Assembly: GCA_034440575.1 (NCBI GenBank) | Contig: JAOTOL010001282.1 | Coordinates: 423,501-487,500 of the forward strand | Source of the DNA: Imbricaverruca yamaguchii | Taxonomy: Eukaryota > Arthropoda > Thecostraca > Neoverrucidae | Length of the DNA stretch: 64,000 bases | Direction: 5' to 3' | Shown here: one piece after another, positions 22,500 to 32,689 of the stretch | How the letters are laid out: each line of letters opens with the position of its first letter | Numbering within the stretch: the stretch's first letter is position 1 | Position numbers and translations under genes: made by a program | Notes under the pieces: model-generated | The model's input: the letters and a program-made list of their open reading frames with translations, nothing else | What the model was told of the DNA's origin: nothing | Database searches by the model: none

Positions 22500-23720
22500 T
22501 GCCTAGGTAGGCAGTAGCTATGTTTGGTTATAAATACCTATCGTGCATGAAAATGCAATCGTCTCTCCGAGCAGTTTTCTATGCATTAGGTATGGTCGCA
22601 AAATGGCCAAGACCGTCGACGCGCCTTGAAACACAAATCCTCCATCTATACATTAATTACCACTTTCCGGCATCCTACCGGTGACCTTACCATCAACAGG
22701 TACCAATGTATTTCATGTATTAATATTCCCCTATTCTTCACAGCTCTGCCATTTTTACCTTCAAATTTGGTCCGGTCACCCGATGTCGGGTCATTGGTTG
22801 TCCACCCAGTGTCACGTAGCACTACTTGCGTGGCTCTAAAACCAAATTCAAAATTGACTGCAAGAAAAAGTAGCACACGGCATAAGACGACAGTACGTGT
22901 GCAATATAGCCGAAGCAGCTGACGTGGACACAAATTCCAACCACACACGAGACAACAGTGTAGAATATTTTGACACTGGACCTGATTCTACGTGATTCGT
23001 CTTGTCAGGTATTTCGAGGCAGAATGCCCATACCACACTTTTATCATGTTCTGCATGGAAAGTGCAGAACGATGAGAAGACGGAATTTGAACTGACCTCA
23101 GTTTATTATCCTTGACCTTACTTAATATTTCGAGATATCCGGATTGTTTGATTTGATGCAAGAACATTATGATCTGAATTTTGCTTCGGTATGCTGCAAT
23201 TACTGCGAATGGAGGCAGTTGAGACATTGGAATATTACCCTCTGACCCATCCAAAGTCAATTTACAAGGGGAAGTAAAAGTGAAATTTGTCATTGCAGTC
23301 AAAAAGGAAAGGATGGTGTGGTTCAGGAACTACCAAAGGTATTGGAAACTGAACACTGATCCTTCCGCGAGGATGCAGATAATTACGAGTGCCAACGGGG
23401 TTGCGGTAAAACATGGTCCTGTTGCAACACACCCGTGGCCGGGACCATGCCAATTCCGCCGAGTTGGAAACTTTATTTTTGCCACTGTTCGAATTTTTCT
23501 AAGTTTTCTCCTTTATATTTTCGACCCAGACAAAGAAATCATTTGAGCCGACACATCCATTGCAAAACCATCGGTTGGCCCTTCTGGGAACCTCGAGAGC
23601 TGAGCTCGGACATTTGGCCGTGACCGGAGAGGCACTTACTCAGTGTTAAACATTCTTGCCCTTCCCTGCGCCATTGGGTACGGACGGAGTTTTCAGACTG
23701 TTGTAGAAAAAAAGATCAAA
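22500..23720. other. Intronic DNA, nothing recognised
   Basis: No recognisable repeat, exon or domain. Open frames are short and unsupported. Confidence 0.4.
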
Positions 23721-23729
23721 TAGGAAAAC

Positions 23730-25106
23730 GATTGCACCGATCGATGTCTGTGATCCGTCGTGCATTTCAGTTTGCTTGGTGTCGTGCGTGGCGACTAACC
23801 AGTCTCGGGGATCACAGTGACTTCATCAATGCATCAGTGGACATCGTTTTCGATGTCTCCCGCTTTTGTGAAAGTTGTGGCCCTTCCCCGACCCTGAACT
23901 CTTCTCCACCACTACTTCGGATTCGCCCCTCCCCAATGTTAGCCATCAAGGAAATACTTCCAGCCATTGTCATCACATTTCAGGTCTGTTGTGCTCGGGT
24001 GCTCCATCGAGGTCGGTGTGTTTTAGCCTGCGTACGGGCGCTGAAACATTTTGTTAAGCCGTTGTGTGTTTATTGCTGTTGGAGTGGGGGGAAGGTGTGT
24101 GTGACGGTGACTATGGACCCGAGCCCACTGTATGACACTAGTCACATGCTATGACTCATGTGTTTTTATGTTGGCGCGCACTGTGCACTGCTGTTACTCA
24201 TGTGATTTCACATGTTGGGCGATTTTACCTTTTAGTGATGATGCGAATAACATTAGCATCGTAAAATAAAAATAACAGTTCTGAGATCTGAAAATGAAGT
24301 TGGAGAAGTCCGATTAGTTTTTTGTTCGTGGGTGGAGGGGATCTATTGCATTGACACTTCGCCCCCCCCGATGTTTTTGAAAAATCGACACCCCTGATTG
24401 CGTTTATTCATGTATGTGACCTGTCGTGCATTTTAGTTTGCTTCGTGTCGTGCGTGGTAACTGACAAGACTCGGCAATCACGATGACTACATCAATGCAC
24501 GTGCTTGATCAGAGGACATCGTTTTCGATTGCTATGATTTTGTGGAAGCTGTGCCCCTTTCCCGACCCTGAACTTGCCCAACCAAAACTTTGGCTTCGCC
24601 CTTCCTAATGTTATGCACCGAGGAAATGCCTTCACCCGTCGTCATCGCAGTTCAATCCTGCTGTGCTCCGATGCTCCATCAAGGCCGGTGTGTTTTAGCC
24701 TGCATATGGGCGCATACATATTTTACTTAAGCCGTTGTGTTTTTGGTGTGAGTGGAGTGAGGGGAGGGTGACGGTGACGTTGAGGATATAGATGACGTTT
24801 ACGATGACGACGGACCCGAGTCCACTGTATGACACTAGTCGCATGCTATAACTCACAGTTTTTATGTTAATATGCACTGTGCATTGCTCTTTTGTGTGTG
24901 TGGTTTCACCTGTTACTGGGCGATTTTCCCGTTGGCGAAGATACTGAATAAACATAAACATACACATCGTCAAACACAAATTAGAATTATTGAGGTCTGA
25001 AAATATAGTGGGCGAAATCCGATGAGTTGTTTTGGGTGGGGGAGGGGAGGGGATCTGATACACTTCGGTCCCCCCCCGCAATGTTTTTCACAAATCGACA
25101 CCACTG
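23730..25106. mobile_element. Two successive copies of the hAT-like element
   Basis: Units of about 660 and 710 bp (about 23730-24395 and 24396-25106). Both contain CGTCGTGCATTT, then TTCCCGACCCTGAACT, then GGTGTGTTTTAGCCTGC, and end near AAATCGACACCxCTG, the complement of the CAGxGGTGTCGATTT terminus. The copies are diverged from each other. The left end of the first copy is unclear. Confidence 0.65.
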
Positions 25107-25675
25107 TTAAGAACACCGAGCGCGAGGACGCGTGCAGTCACATCGACATATCTGGAGGTTTTGTACGGCTGACGTTCAAGAAAGAAGACCAAAAAGACAT
25201 ACAAAAGGCGATAAATAATGCTGCCAAATAGGCCCTGGATCTTTTTCCTGGAGTGCATATATCAGGGACAGAACTTCGGACCTCTTTGGGCAGGGTCTGG
25301 AGGTGGATGTGGATGAGCCTTTCAATAATTTCTGTCCTGTTCAAGCACGAGATGGTAAAATGCAACACGTCGAGTTTTCGGTGAAAGCTCTATCGAATGG
25401 TGCTTCCAGCTTCATGGTAATGAAGCTCCGATGACCATTTTGCGCCCATTCGTTTTCGGTGAACGCCTAACTGCTTGAACCCCTGGCACCAAACGTTTGA
25501 GAAAGTTCCCACCCTAGCTGGATAAAATTATCATGTATTTGTGTTATACATTGGTTCATCTTGGCTGCACATCAGTGAAGTTACATTTCAGCTTCCATTT
25601 AACCCCTCGCCAAAAATCTTGGAACACATTTTGTTCCGACGACCTTCTATGCACCGCATGTACGGGTCCTTATGC

Positions 25676-26153
25676 ATTGTACAGAGGGACAGCACCAGGG
25701 AGTACGTGCCTGTCGTGGGACAGCACTAGGGGAGTACGTGTCTGTCGTGGGACAGCACCAGGGGGGGGGGTCCGTGCCTGTCGTGGGACAGCACCAGGGA
25801 GTGCGTGTCTGTCGTGATACATCACCAGGGAGTACGTGCCTGTCGTGATACATCACCGGGGAGTACGTGCCTGTCGTGATACATCACCAGGGGAGTACGT
25901 GCCTGTCGTGATACATCACCAGGGAGTACGTGCCTGTCATGGGACATCACCAGGGGAGTACGTGCCTGTCGTGGGACATCAACAGGGAGTACGTGCCTGT
26001 CGTGGGACATCACCAGGGGAGTACGTGCCTGTCGTGGGACATCAACAGGGAGTACGTGCCTGTCGTGATACATCACCAGGGAGTACGTGCCTGTCGTGGG
26101 ACATCACCAGGGGAGTACGTGCCTGTCGTGGGACATCAACAGGGAGTACGTGC
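25676..26153. repeat. 31-bp minisatellite adjoining exon 2
   Basis: About 15 units of GGAGTACGTGCCTGTCGTGG plus ACATCACCAG, with GGGACAGCACC variants at the left end. On the minus strand every unit contains CAGGCACGTACTCCC, the sequence at the end of exon 2, so each carries the same candidate splice donor. Confidence 0.92.
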
Positions 26154-26320
26154 CTGCTGTGAAACGGCGCCGGCGAGCCGGGCGGCCGCGGCGCCGGCGA
26201 CGGCGGCGGCGGCGGTGACGACATCTGGCACTCATATTCGGCGCACATGTTGAGTATCTCGTCGAGGCGCGTCTGTTCCAGCTGCTGCCACGCGCCCAAC
26301 CGCTGGCGCTCCTCCATCGC
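26154..26320 (-). CDS. PHLDB: Exon 2: short helical segment plus proline run, LL5/PHLDB-like
   Basis: The acceptor is CCTCGGCTAG just above 26320. The exon starts in phase 0, matching the phase-0 end of the exon at 31906. The peptide begins AMEERQRLGAWQQLEQ and continues to LDEILNMCAEYECQ, a short charged helix similar to a conserved segment of PHLDB proteins. A Pro/Ala/Ser run follows. The donor is uncertain. CAG|GCACGT at 26154 would be a GC-AG intron and gives phase 2, which fits the next exon's acceptor. A GT donor three bases further (CAC|GTACTC) gives phase 0 and does not fit. Weak GT sites inside the exon (for example CAGAT|GTCGTC) also give phase 2. The 31-bp minisatellite at 25.7-26.15 kb begins at this junction. 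Confidence 0.62.
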
Positions 26321-27445
26321 CTAGCCGAGGAACATCGGCCACCGGTCAGAGGCCACAGGTTACGGTCACAGCTCAGAGGTCAGGTGCCACGATTTCTGGG
26401 GTTCAAACGAGGTCAACGGGTTCGACTCATGGGTAGTGGTGTCCTGAGGGCAGGTCCGGGGTTCGTCCCGTGTGAACAGATTACACTCAGGGTTCAGGGG
26501 TTGGTTTACGGGGTTAGCTCAGGGTTGGCGCAAGGATTGCTCAAGGTTGGCCCAGGTTCGGCGAGGTTAGTCTCGGCGTCGAATCGGATAAAAGGGGTTG
26601 GCTCAGGGTCGGCCGGGCCACTCGGAATTGGCGGTACCACGGAGAAACTTTATCGTTTTGTTGCTGGATGCACAACAACAGTGCCAGGCGTACTTGTAAC
26701 AACACATTTAATGAGAAGGCGGGTGGGCCATGCAGTTTCCCAGCATGAGGATAAAAAGCATTTCTAAATAATGCTGGTTGATTTTGAAACATTTTAAGAA
26801 TATTTTATCCTGGTAATTTTCCATAAATTTACCAGTAGAACACAATTATTCAAATTTTGGAGAAAAATTGGGGATGAGCCACAAACGTTGGGATTCACGT
26901 TTTGAAGATGGGATTCACGTGTATCCTCCAAATAATTCACGATGCTTTACTATTGTGGTGTGGAGTATGCAGCATTAATGGGGTTGAGTCAACATTGACA
27001 AGATGGGCTCCCGGAACTGTCAAAGCTGCTCATGGTTAACACAGTGCCAGATCTGTCCAGACCACCACCTGACGACACAGCACCTGCCGACCTTAGTTAG
27101 TTATTTGGGCTTTAGGGCGCATCGACCATGTTGATCATATAGCGACCCGCAGCAGCCGACGGCGTTTGGGGGTCGCGGCCGCCACTCAACGCACGCACAC
27201 CAGGCCCCACCAACGGCGCTCGTTTCTGGGAGCACTGACTCAGGTTGGCTGACGACCACCAACATGCCGAGTACACGCCTCCCCGGCACCGTCACAATAT
27301 GGCCACTGAGGACGGCGAACCTGACACCAGGGTGGCCGGCAGCGGTCCCACAGAGCCGGGAGCAGGGAGCGGTCGTCTCTGTGGAATGGGTCGGCTTTAT
27401 AGGCCTTTGTAAGCATGGACACGAGGCAAACTGAAGGAACTAAAC
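26321..27445. other. Intron between exons 1 and 2, SINE-variant D fragment
   Basis: A GGTT-rich stretch at 26390-26600 is an imperfect repeat of GGTTxGxCTCAGG units. A SINE variant D tail fragment lies at 27097-27150 (TTAGTTATTTGGGCTTTAGG). I see no exon. Confidence 0.45.
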
Positions 27446-27451
27446 TCAAAT

Positions 27452-27684
27452 ACTATTCGGTCCTCTGCAGACTGAACAAGCCTTTTTATGGGTTAAGAGG
27501 AGCAGTGAATCCTCCCATTCGTAAAAGCCTTCTACAGTGTGCGCCCCCCCCCTCCCCGCACACTGTAGAAGGCTTTTCCGAATGTGCGCCCCCCGTACAA
27601 TGTAGAAGGCTTTTCAGAATGGGAGGATTCACTGTTTCTCTTAACCCATAAAAGGCTTATTCAGTCTGCAGAGGACCGAATAGT
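27452..27684. mobile_element. 233-bp foldback element
   Basis: Inverted repeat with arms of about 90 bp. The outer ends are ACTATTCGGTCCTCTGCAG and its complement, and the loop is a C-rich spacer. The right arm has an extra internal copy of the CTGTAGAAGGCTTTT segment with a GCGCCCCCC spacer. Mismatches between arms are few, so it is young or maintained. No TSD is evident outside the arms. Confidence 0.88.
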
Positions 27685-27689
27685 GTTTC

Positions 27690-28355
27690 AGTTTATTGGT
27701 CGTGGTTTCAGTTTCTGTGGTCGTAAGGGGAGAATAGGTAGCCAAGGTTGGACTTCACGTGAATAATAATCCACCATACCATTCCAATCTTGCCAACACG
27801 AGCAGCAAGCACCCGCTACGAGAAAAAGCAACAAAAATCGTTCTGTATGCAGCATACCTATAAAACTTTGACCGGAATAAACCGCCAGAGTACAGAAACA
27901 GTTCCAAAATACACACAACACACACATCACAACCAGCCTCAGTACACTACCGGTACCGCAACACAACCACTCTATCAGGGAGACGACCGTGGCACAACTG
28001 TCTGCCTATCACACGCACACGCACACCATAGCACACTACACCACAACCCACCCTGCCCAAATATGCCAACGGTACACAACACACCCACCGGAGCAGGGCG
28101 ACGACGGCCGCACAACTGCCCGCCTATCACACCGACAGCCACACCACACCACGCGACCTTTGCACGCTGCAATCTTGACTATCCGGTGTCAGAGCCACCC
28201 AACAGCGGGCTGCAGCCACAGCCACAGCCGACGCAGCCTCTAGCCAGCTGGTGCAACTCAGGGACCCCGACACTGGAGCTGCTGCACACAACCTCCCGCC
28301 GCTCTGGAGCAGCTCAGGGACCACGACACTGGAGCTGCTGCGTGCATTCCCCGCC
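27690..28355. other. Intronic DNA, ACC-rich, nothing identified
   Basis: The sequence at 27.9-28.3 kb is rich in CACAC/ACC and gives Thr/His/Pro-rich frames on the plus strand without exon boundaries. Probably low-complexity. Confidence 0.35.
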
Positions 28356-28371
28356 AGCTAGTGGGCGGACG

Positions 28372-28536
28372 TTTGTTTGTTTGTTATTGGTTTTACGACA
28401 CATCGACCGTTGAGTCATGTAGCGTCGCCAATCTCTCTCGCCGATTGGTCGCGGGCGACGAGTAGCGACAAGTCAGACTCGCACTCACAATATTTCGATT
28501 GTGAGACGAGCAACTTACCCCTAGGCCACTCGTCCC
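28372..28536 (-). repeat. SINE family A, full length, exact 14-bp TSD
   Basis: Complete minus-strand copy from tail (TTTGTTTGTTTGTTATTGG on this strand) to head (ending CTCGTCCC). TSD CTAGTGGGCGGACG at 28358-28371 and 28537-28550. Confidence 0.92.
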
Positions 28537-28924
28537 CTAGTGGGCGGACGGAGGCGACCCGAAACACGAACGCCCTGAGTCAGGGCGACGGTACACCGAC
28601 AATCGCTGCCAACAATGCGCCAAAGCCACGCACACTAGCCACCGCGTGGAGTGCGAGCCGATCTGTTTCACTTGCGTTGAACTATGAGGAATGCTGCGAT
28701 ACATCGCTGTGTAGAAAAGTGCCCTACTTTAGTGTTCGAAACATTCCAAGAACGTGTTCGCCGTTTAGCCTATGATCTGACGCAAGAAAAACAGTTGGCA
28801 TTCAAGCGTCGGCCTGAGAGCAGACTTGGCAGACGGTACAAGGGACGGCGACAGGTGAACGAGCAAGCCGATCACGGCGCACGGTGGGTTGGTGCTCAGT
28901 GGCAGGTGTGCCTCAGCTGATTAC

Positions 28925-29742
28925 CATCGCGTGAGGTACACTCCGCCAAATGGACTCCCGTGACATGGACTCCCGTGGCGTGGACTCCCGTAACATGGAC
29001 CCCCGCGAGGTACACTCCGCCAAATGGACTCCCGTGGCGTGCAATCCCGTGACATGGACTCCCGTGACGTGGACCTCCGCGACATGGACTCCCGTGAGGT
29101 ACACTCCGCCAAATGGACTCCCGTAACATGGGCTCCCGTGACGTGAACCCCCGCGAAATGGACTCCCGTGACATGCATTCCGCCATGTGGACTACCGTCA
29201 TGTGGTCTCCCATGGCACGGATTACTGTGACGTGCACTCCGTGATGTAGGCTCTCGCAATGTGGAACATCGTCATGCCGACTATCGTGATGTAGACTATC
29301 GTGATGTATCCCCTCCCAATCTGGGTTCTTTTACGACGCATTCAATCACTAGGCCACATAACGTCACCAACCTCTCATGCCGATTGGTCGCAGGTGGACT
29401 CGGTAATAGCGTCGGTTGAGAGATTCTAACCCTATCGTGATGCAGACTCCCGCTATATGGACTCCCGCTATGTGAACTCCCATGACGTGAACTCTCGTAG
29501 TGTGGACTCCTGTGATGTGCGCTCCACGACGTCGACCCAGGTATATGAAATATCGTGATGTGGAATTTCGTGATGTGGACTCCCATGCTCTGGACTCGAG
29601 TTATGGACTCACGGGATGTGGACACTCGAAATGTGGTCTTGCTTGATATGGACTCCGTAATGTGGACTCTCGCGATGTGGACTCTCGTGATGTGGACTCT
29701 CGTGATGTGGACTCTCGTGATGTGGACTCCCGATGGCGTGGG
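28925..29742. repeat. Minisatellite of about 15-17 bp, ATGTGGACTCCCGTG units
   Basis: More than 40 imperfect units of GTGGACTCCCGTGACATG type, tightest at 29640-29730 (GTGGACTCTCGTGAT). It is interrupted at 29324-29435 by a SINE B fragment. Long frames are open on both strands because the unit rarely contains stops; these are not taken as genes. Confidence 0.9.
29324..29435 (-). repeat. SINE family B tail and core inside the minisatellite
   Basis: Matches the tail (TTTTACGACGCATTCAAT) and core (GCCGATTGGTCGCAGGTGGA) of SINE B; the head is cut off inside the B box. The tandem array continues on both sides. Confidence 0.8.
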
Positions 29743-29744
29743 TT

Positions 29745-31755
29745 GAGAACAACGGTAAGTATCGTCATGCATTAAGTCGTCTCACTATCTATTTGGTAGC
29801 CACTCCAGGCCATAGTACTAAACCAACATGGACGAGTCGGAACGAGATCAAACGTTATCCACACCTGCCGCGCAGTTCATACGAAAGCAGACAAAACACG
29901 AACATCGACTCATGTGCAGCATGTTTGGCGTACCACCATGGACTTCAGACCAGTAGGCTTGATATGACCAGTAGGCTACTGGCCAGTCGCCAGCCAACGT
30001 TCGAGGAATAGTTGAACCAACTATCTGCTTCTGCAATTCCGTCTTCCAGCAAGACAAAGGAGCCTGACACCAGCATCTGAATACCGCCTTCCGACGTGGC
30101 CGACTATCGACACATGTGACTACTGGACAAAGACCACAGCAGTCAGCGTGAACGTCGGCTGCGTCCAGACCCGTCGCCTGCCCGGCTGCTGAAAAAATAC
30201 TACGATATAAGTCGGCGGGGGTTATCTGAACGTCTGTCGTCCGACACACGGAGCCAGGCACGACTGGCAGGGCCGACCAAAACCTGCACAACAAGCCGAG
30301 TGCAACGCAACGAAGAGCTGAAAAATTACGGATAAACAATATCTGTTCAACTACAGTTGGTCGCTTTTCTTTGTGCAGTTTTCATTTTCGTCAATCATCG
30401 TGACTTGCTATATAATTTAACTGTCTTGTTGCATGGCTGTTCTGTTCGGGTACATGCTATCTCTGCCGACAGCTGACATTCCGGAAAACAGCCAGCACAT
30501 GATTAACACCATGGACGCTGCTGCACTGGATGCGATCTCATGTCGAAAACTTCATGCGCTGCATTTTTATCAAGGTTCCAACACCCACTTGTGCCTACAC
30601 CATCCTTGCCATCGGTGACCCTGCCATTGCAACATTTACGGAAAGATTTGCTTCAGTACCTCTTGGATTACAGCATAGAAGATACTGTATTAGACAATCT
30701 GCGGTAGCAGTGGTGTCCATATTACCAATCATGGATCGAAAATGAGTGCTACTTTCTTGCAAGCGCTGGGTTCGTCCATGTCATATTGGGGTATAGATCT
30801 TAATGCACGTTATGTAGCGCTGCTATCAGAGACTGGACACCGACGAATGTCCGCTGACACGACCCTACCAGCAGGCATTGAACCGTGCTGGGAGAGGACG
30901 TTGTCTGGTACAGAGTTCGGCTGAGAGTCGTTACAGGCCCTGTCAGTGTTAAGCCAGGACATACAAGACCAGAGCCCAGCCACCTGCCGATTGGCAAAAC
31001 GTGTGCGTGAAAAGATTTCGTGGACCTCAAGGTTTCAGACGTGTGGCCTGGACGACCAAGGTAATACCGGATAACAGCTTCAATTTCCGGGGTTTGCTAA
31101 CATGACATTAGGGACTCATCTCAACTGACAATGGATCACTCTCCTAGCCATTAACACAACTGAGAACCATACGGGCGTCCAAGAAGTGCACTCCTCACAC
31201 CCTGTTGGGCAATGGCCGTCCCCCGACATCACATCAGGGCAAGCAACAACCACATGGCGCCACGGGTCATTAAGTGCTGTGCAATCTCATGACCGCGGTG
31301 GTCGATGTGCCCTCGGGCGACTGAGCCCTCTGCAAATATAGAGCTTGCCAGCGATGCCAATAAGGCACCGAAATGTGTGTACAAACAATGATAAAACCGA
31401 AGATGAGAAAAGGCACATCTGTTCAAGAACGTTGGGTGGACAGAACGTTCTGGAAATAACGCTGGTGTGGCAGTTCAGAGTCGAGACCAATCCACGAGAA
31501 GAAAAGTAACTGAGCTATAAAAGCACAGCAGCAGCCAACAAACGCCAACGGGTGATCTCCGACTCTGTGGGCCGGACAAGCGAAGGGATAATCTATTGTA
31601 CACAATAACCTGACATGGCTGCTTATCCACGCGACCAGGCAGCCGCGTGGTGACCGGCCAAGGCCATGCGGTCGACCGGGCCACAACGTGCACCAAGTGC
31701 TCACATGTCCACTTCGGAGTTCAAATCCGGAGTGGCCAGGTAGTTCCAGCACGGG
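29745..31755. other. Intronic DNA, nothing recognised
   Basis: Short frames only. No exon boundaries, SINE or transposon ends were found before the pentamer repeat next to exon 1. Confidence 0.4.
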
Positions 31756-31756
31756 G

Positions 31757-31868
31757 CCAGACCAGACCAGACCAGATCAGATCAGACCAGACCAGGCCAG
31801 ATCAGACCAGACCAGATCAGATCAGACCAGACCAGACCAGATCAGACCAGACCGGAGCGGATCGGAGC
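31757..31868. repeat. (CCAGA/TCAGA)n microsatellite beside the exon 1 donor
   Basis: About 22 pentamer units of CCAGA and TCAGA type. Its right edge is some 35 bp beyond the splice donor of exon 1. Confidence 0.92.
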
Positions 31869-31905
31869 ACATAGCCGCCCTCCGACCCACAGCTCGGTTG
31901 CTTAC

Positions 31906-32234
31906 CTGGCGGTGCCGACGAGTCAGCTGCTCCTCGGTCAGCGGGCCCGTGTCGCCCGTCTCCTCCTGGACGGGGCGCGCGCCACGTCTCGTCGCTGGCA
32001 CGTTGTCGTACGGAGAGGGTGCGGCGGCGGCGGCGGCGGCGGCCGGCTGGCGTGGCGGGCCGCGCGCCGCCGGCACCGGCACGGCCGGCCGCTCCAGCCG
32101 CGTGTACAGGTACTCGCCGCGGCTGAAGCTCGCCTCGGACGCCGGCAGCCGCGGCGGCTTGGGCGGCGGCGCAGGCAGCTCGCCGGCCGTGTCGCTGTCG
32201 GTCGCCATGTGGTAATACTCGGGGTTGTCTAGGG
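31906..32234 (-). CDS. PHLDB: Exon 1 of the recognised set: Tyr/Pro-rich region of an LL5/PHLDB-like protein
   Basis: Internal exon of 329 nt. The acceptor is CCGCTCCACAG at 32245-32235 and the donor CAG|GTAAGC lies at 31908-31900. It needs one base from the preceding exon, which I did not find, and ends in phase 0. The peptide is low-complexity and probably disordered. It carries tyrosine motifs NPEYYHM, GEYLYTRL and SPYDNVP, a PPPKPPRLP proline run that could bind SH3 domains, and an alanine tract of nine. The SPY[DE]NV motif recurs in the exon at 17797-18196, which supports one shared protein. Codon third positions are strongly GC. Assignment to the PHLDB family rests on the downstream coiled-coil exons, not on this one. 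A (CCAGA/CCAGAT)n repeat starts about 40 nt past the donor. Confidence 0.72.
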
Positions 32235-32302
32235 CTGTGGAGCGGGACATTGTGTCAGCGAGCTACCTTCGGCCGCCACGTGGTTGCTACCCAGGGTTGT
32301 CG

Positions 32303-32469
32303 TGGTTGGTTGGTTATTGGTTGTACGACACATCGACCGTTGAGTCATGTAGCGTCGCCAATCCCTCACGCCGATTGGTCGCGGGTGAAGAGCATCGACA
32401 GGTGAGACTCAAACCCACAACCTTTCGATTGTGAGACGAGCAACTTACCCCTAGACTAATCGTCCCCTG
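32303..32469 (-). repeat. SINE family A, full length, exact 13-bp TSD
   Basis: Complete minus-strand copy 70 bp upstream of exon 1. TSD CCCAGGGTTGTCG at 32290-32302 and 32470-32482. Confidence 0.92.
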
Positions 32470-32652
32470 CCCAGGGTTGTCGGCTGCTGTGAAGAGGGAC
32501 AACGTGACAGTGAGGTAACGTGTCAGCGAGCCCCCGGCAGTAGCTATAGGTAGTACTCGTGGATGCCAAGGGCTGTGTAGCGAGGCATCTTAATGTATGT
32601 GCACACTCAAGTGACGTATCTCAGTCAAGTGTAGTACCGCAGTGTCGCTAAT

Positions 32653-32687
32653 GTTAGGTTAGGTTAGGTTAGGTTAGGTTAGGTTAG
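32653..32687. repeat. Interstitial (TTAGG)n array
   Basis: Seven perfect units of GTTAG. This is the ancestral arthropod telomere repeat. The surrounding sequence is ordinary, so it is an interstitial run and not a chromosome end. Confidence 0.9.
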
Positions 32688-32689
32688 AG

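Noticed and set aside
25676..26153. CRISPR-like array
   Set aside because: Repeats are directly adjacent without unique spacers. It is a minisatellite in a eukaryotic intron.
28896..29772. Long minus and plus open frames with repeated short motifs as a repeat protein gene
   Set aside because: Frames are open on both strands because the minisatellite unit lacks stops. No splice sites, and the array is interrupted by a SINE.
31647..32215. Plus-strand frames opposite exon 1
   Set aside because: Low-complexity shadows of the GC-rich exon and the pentamer array.
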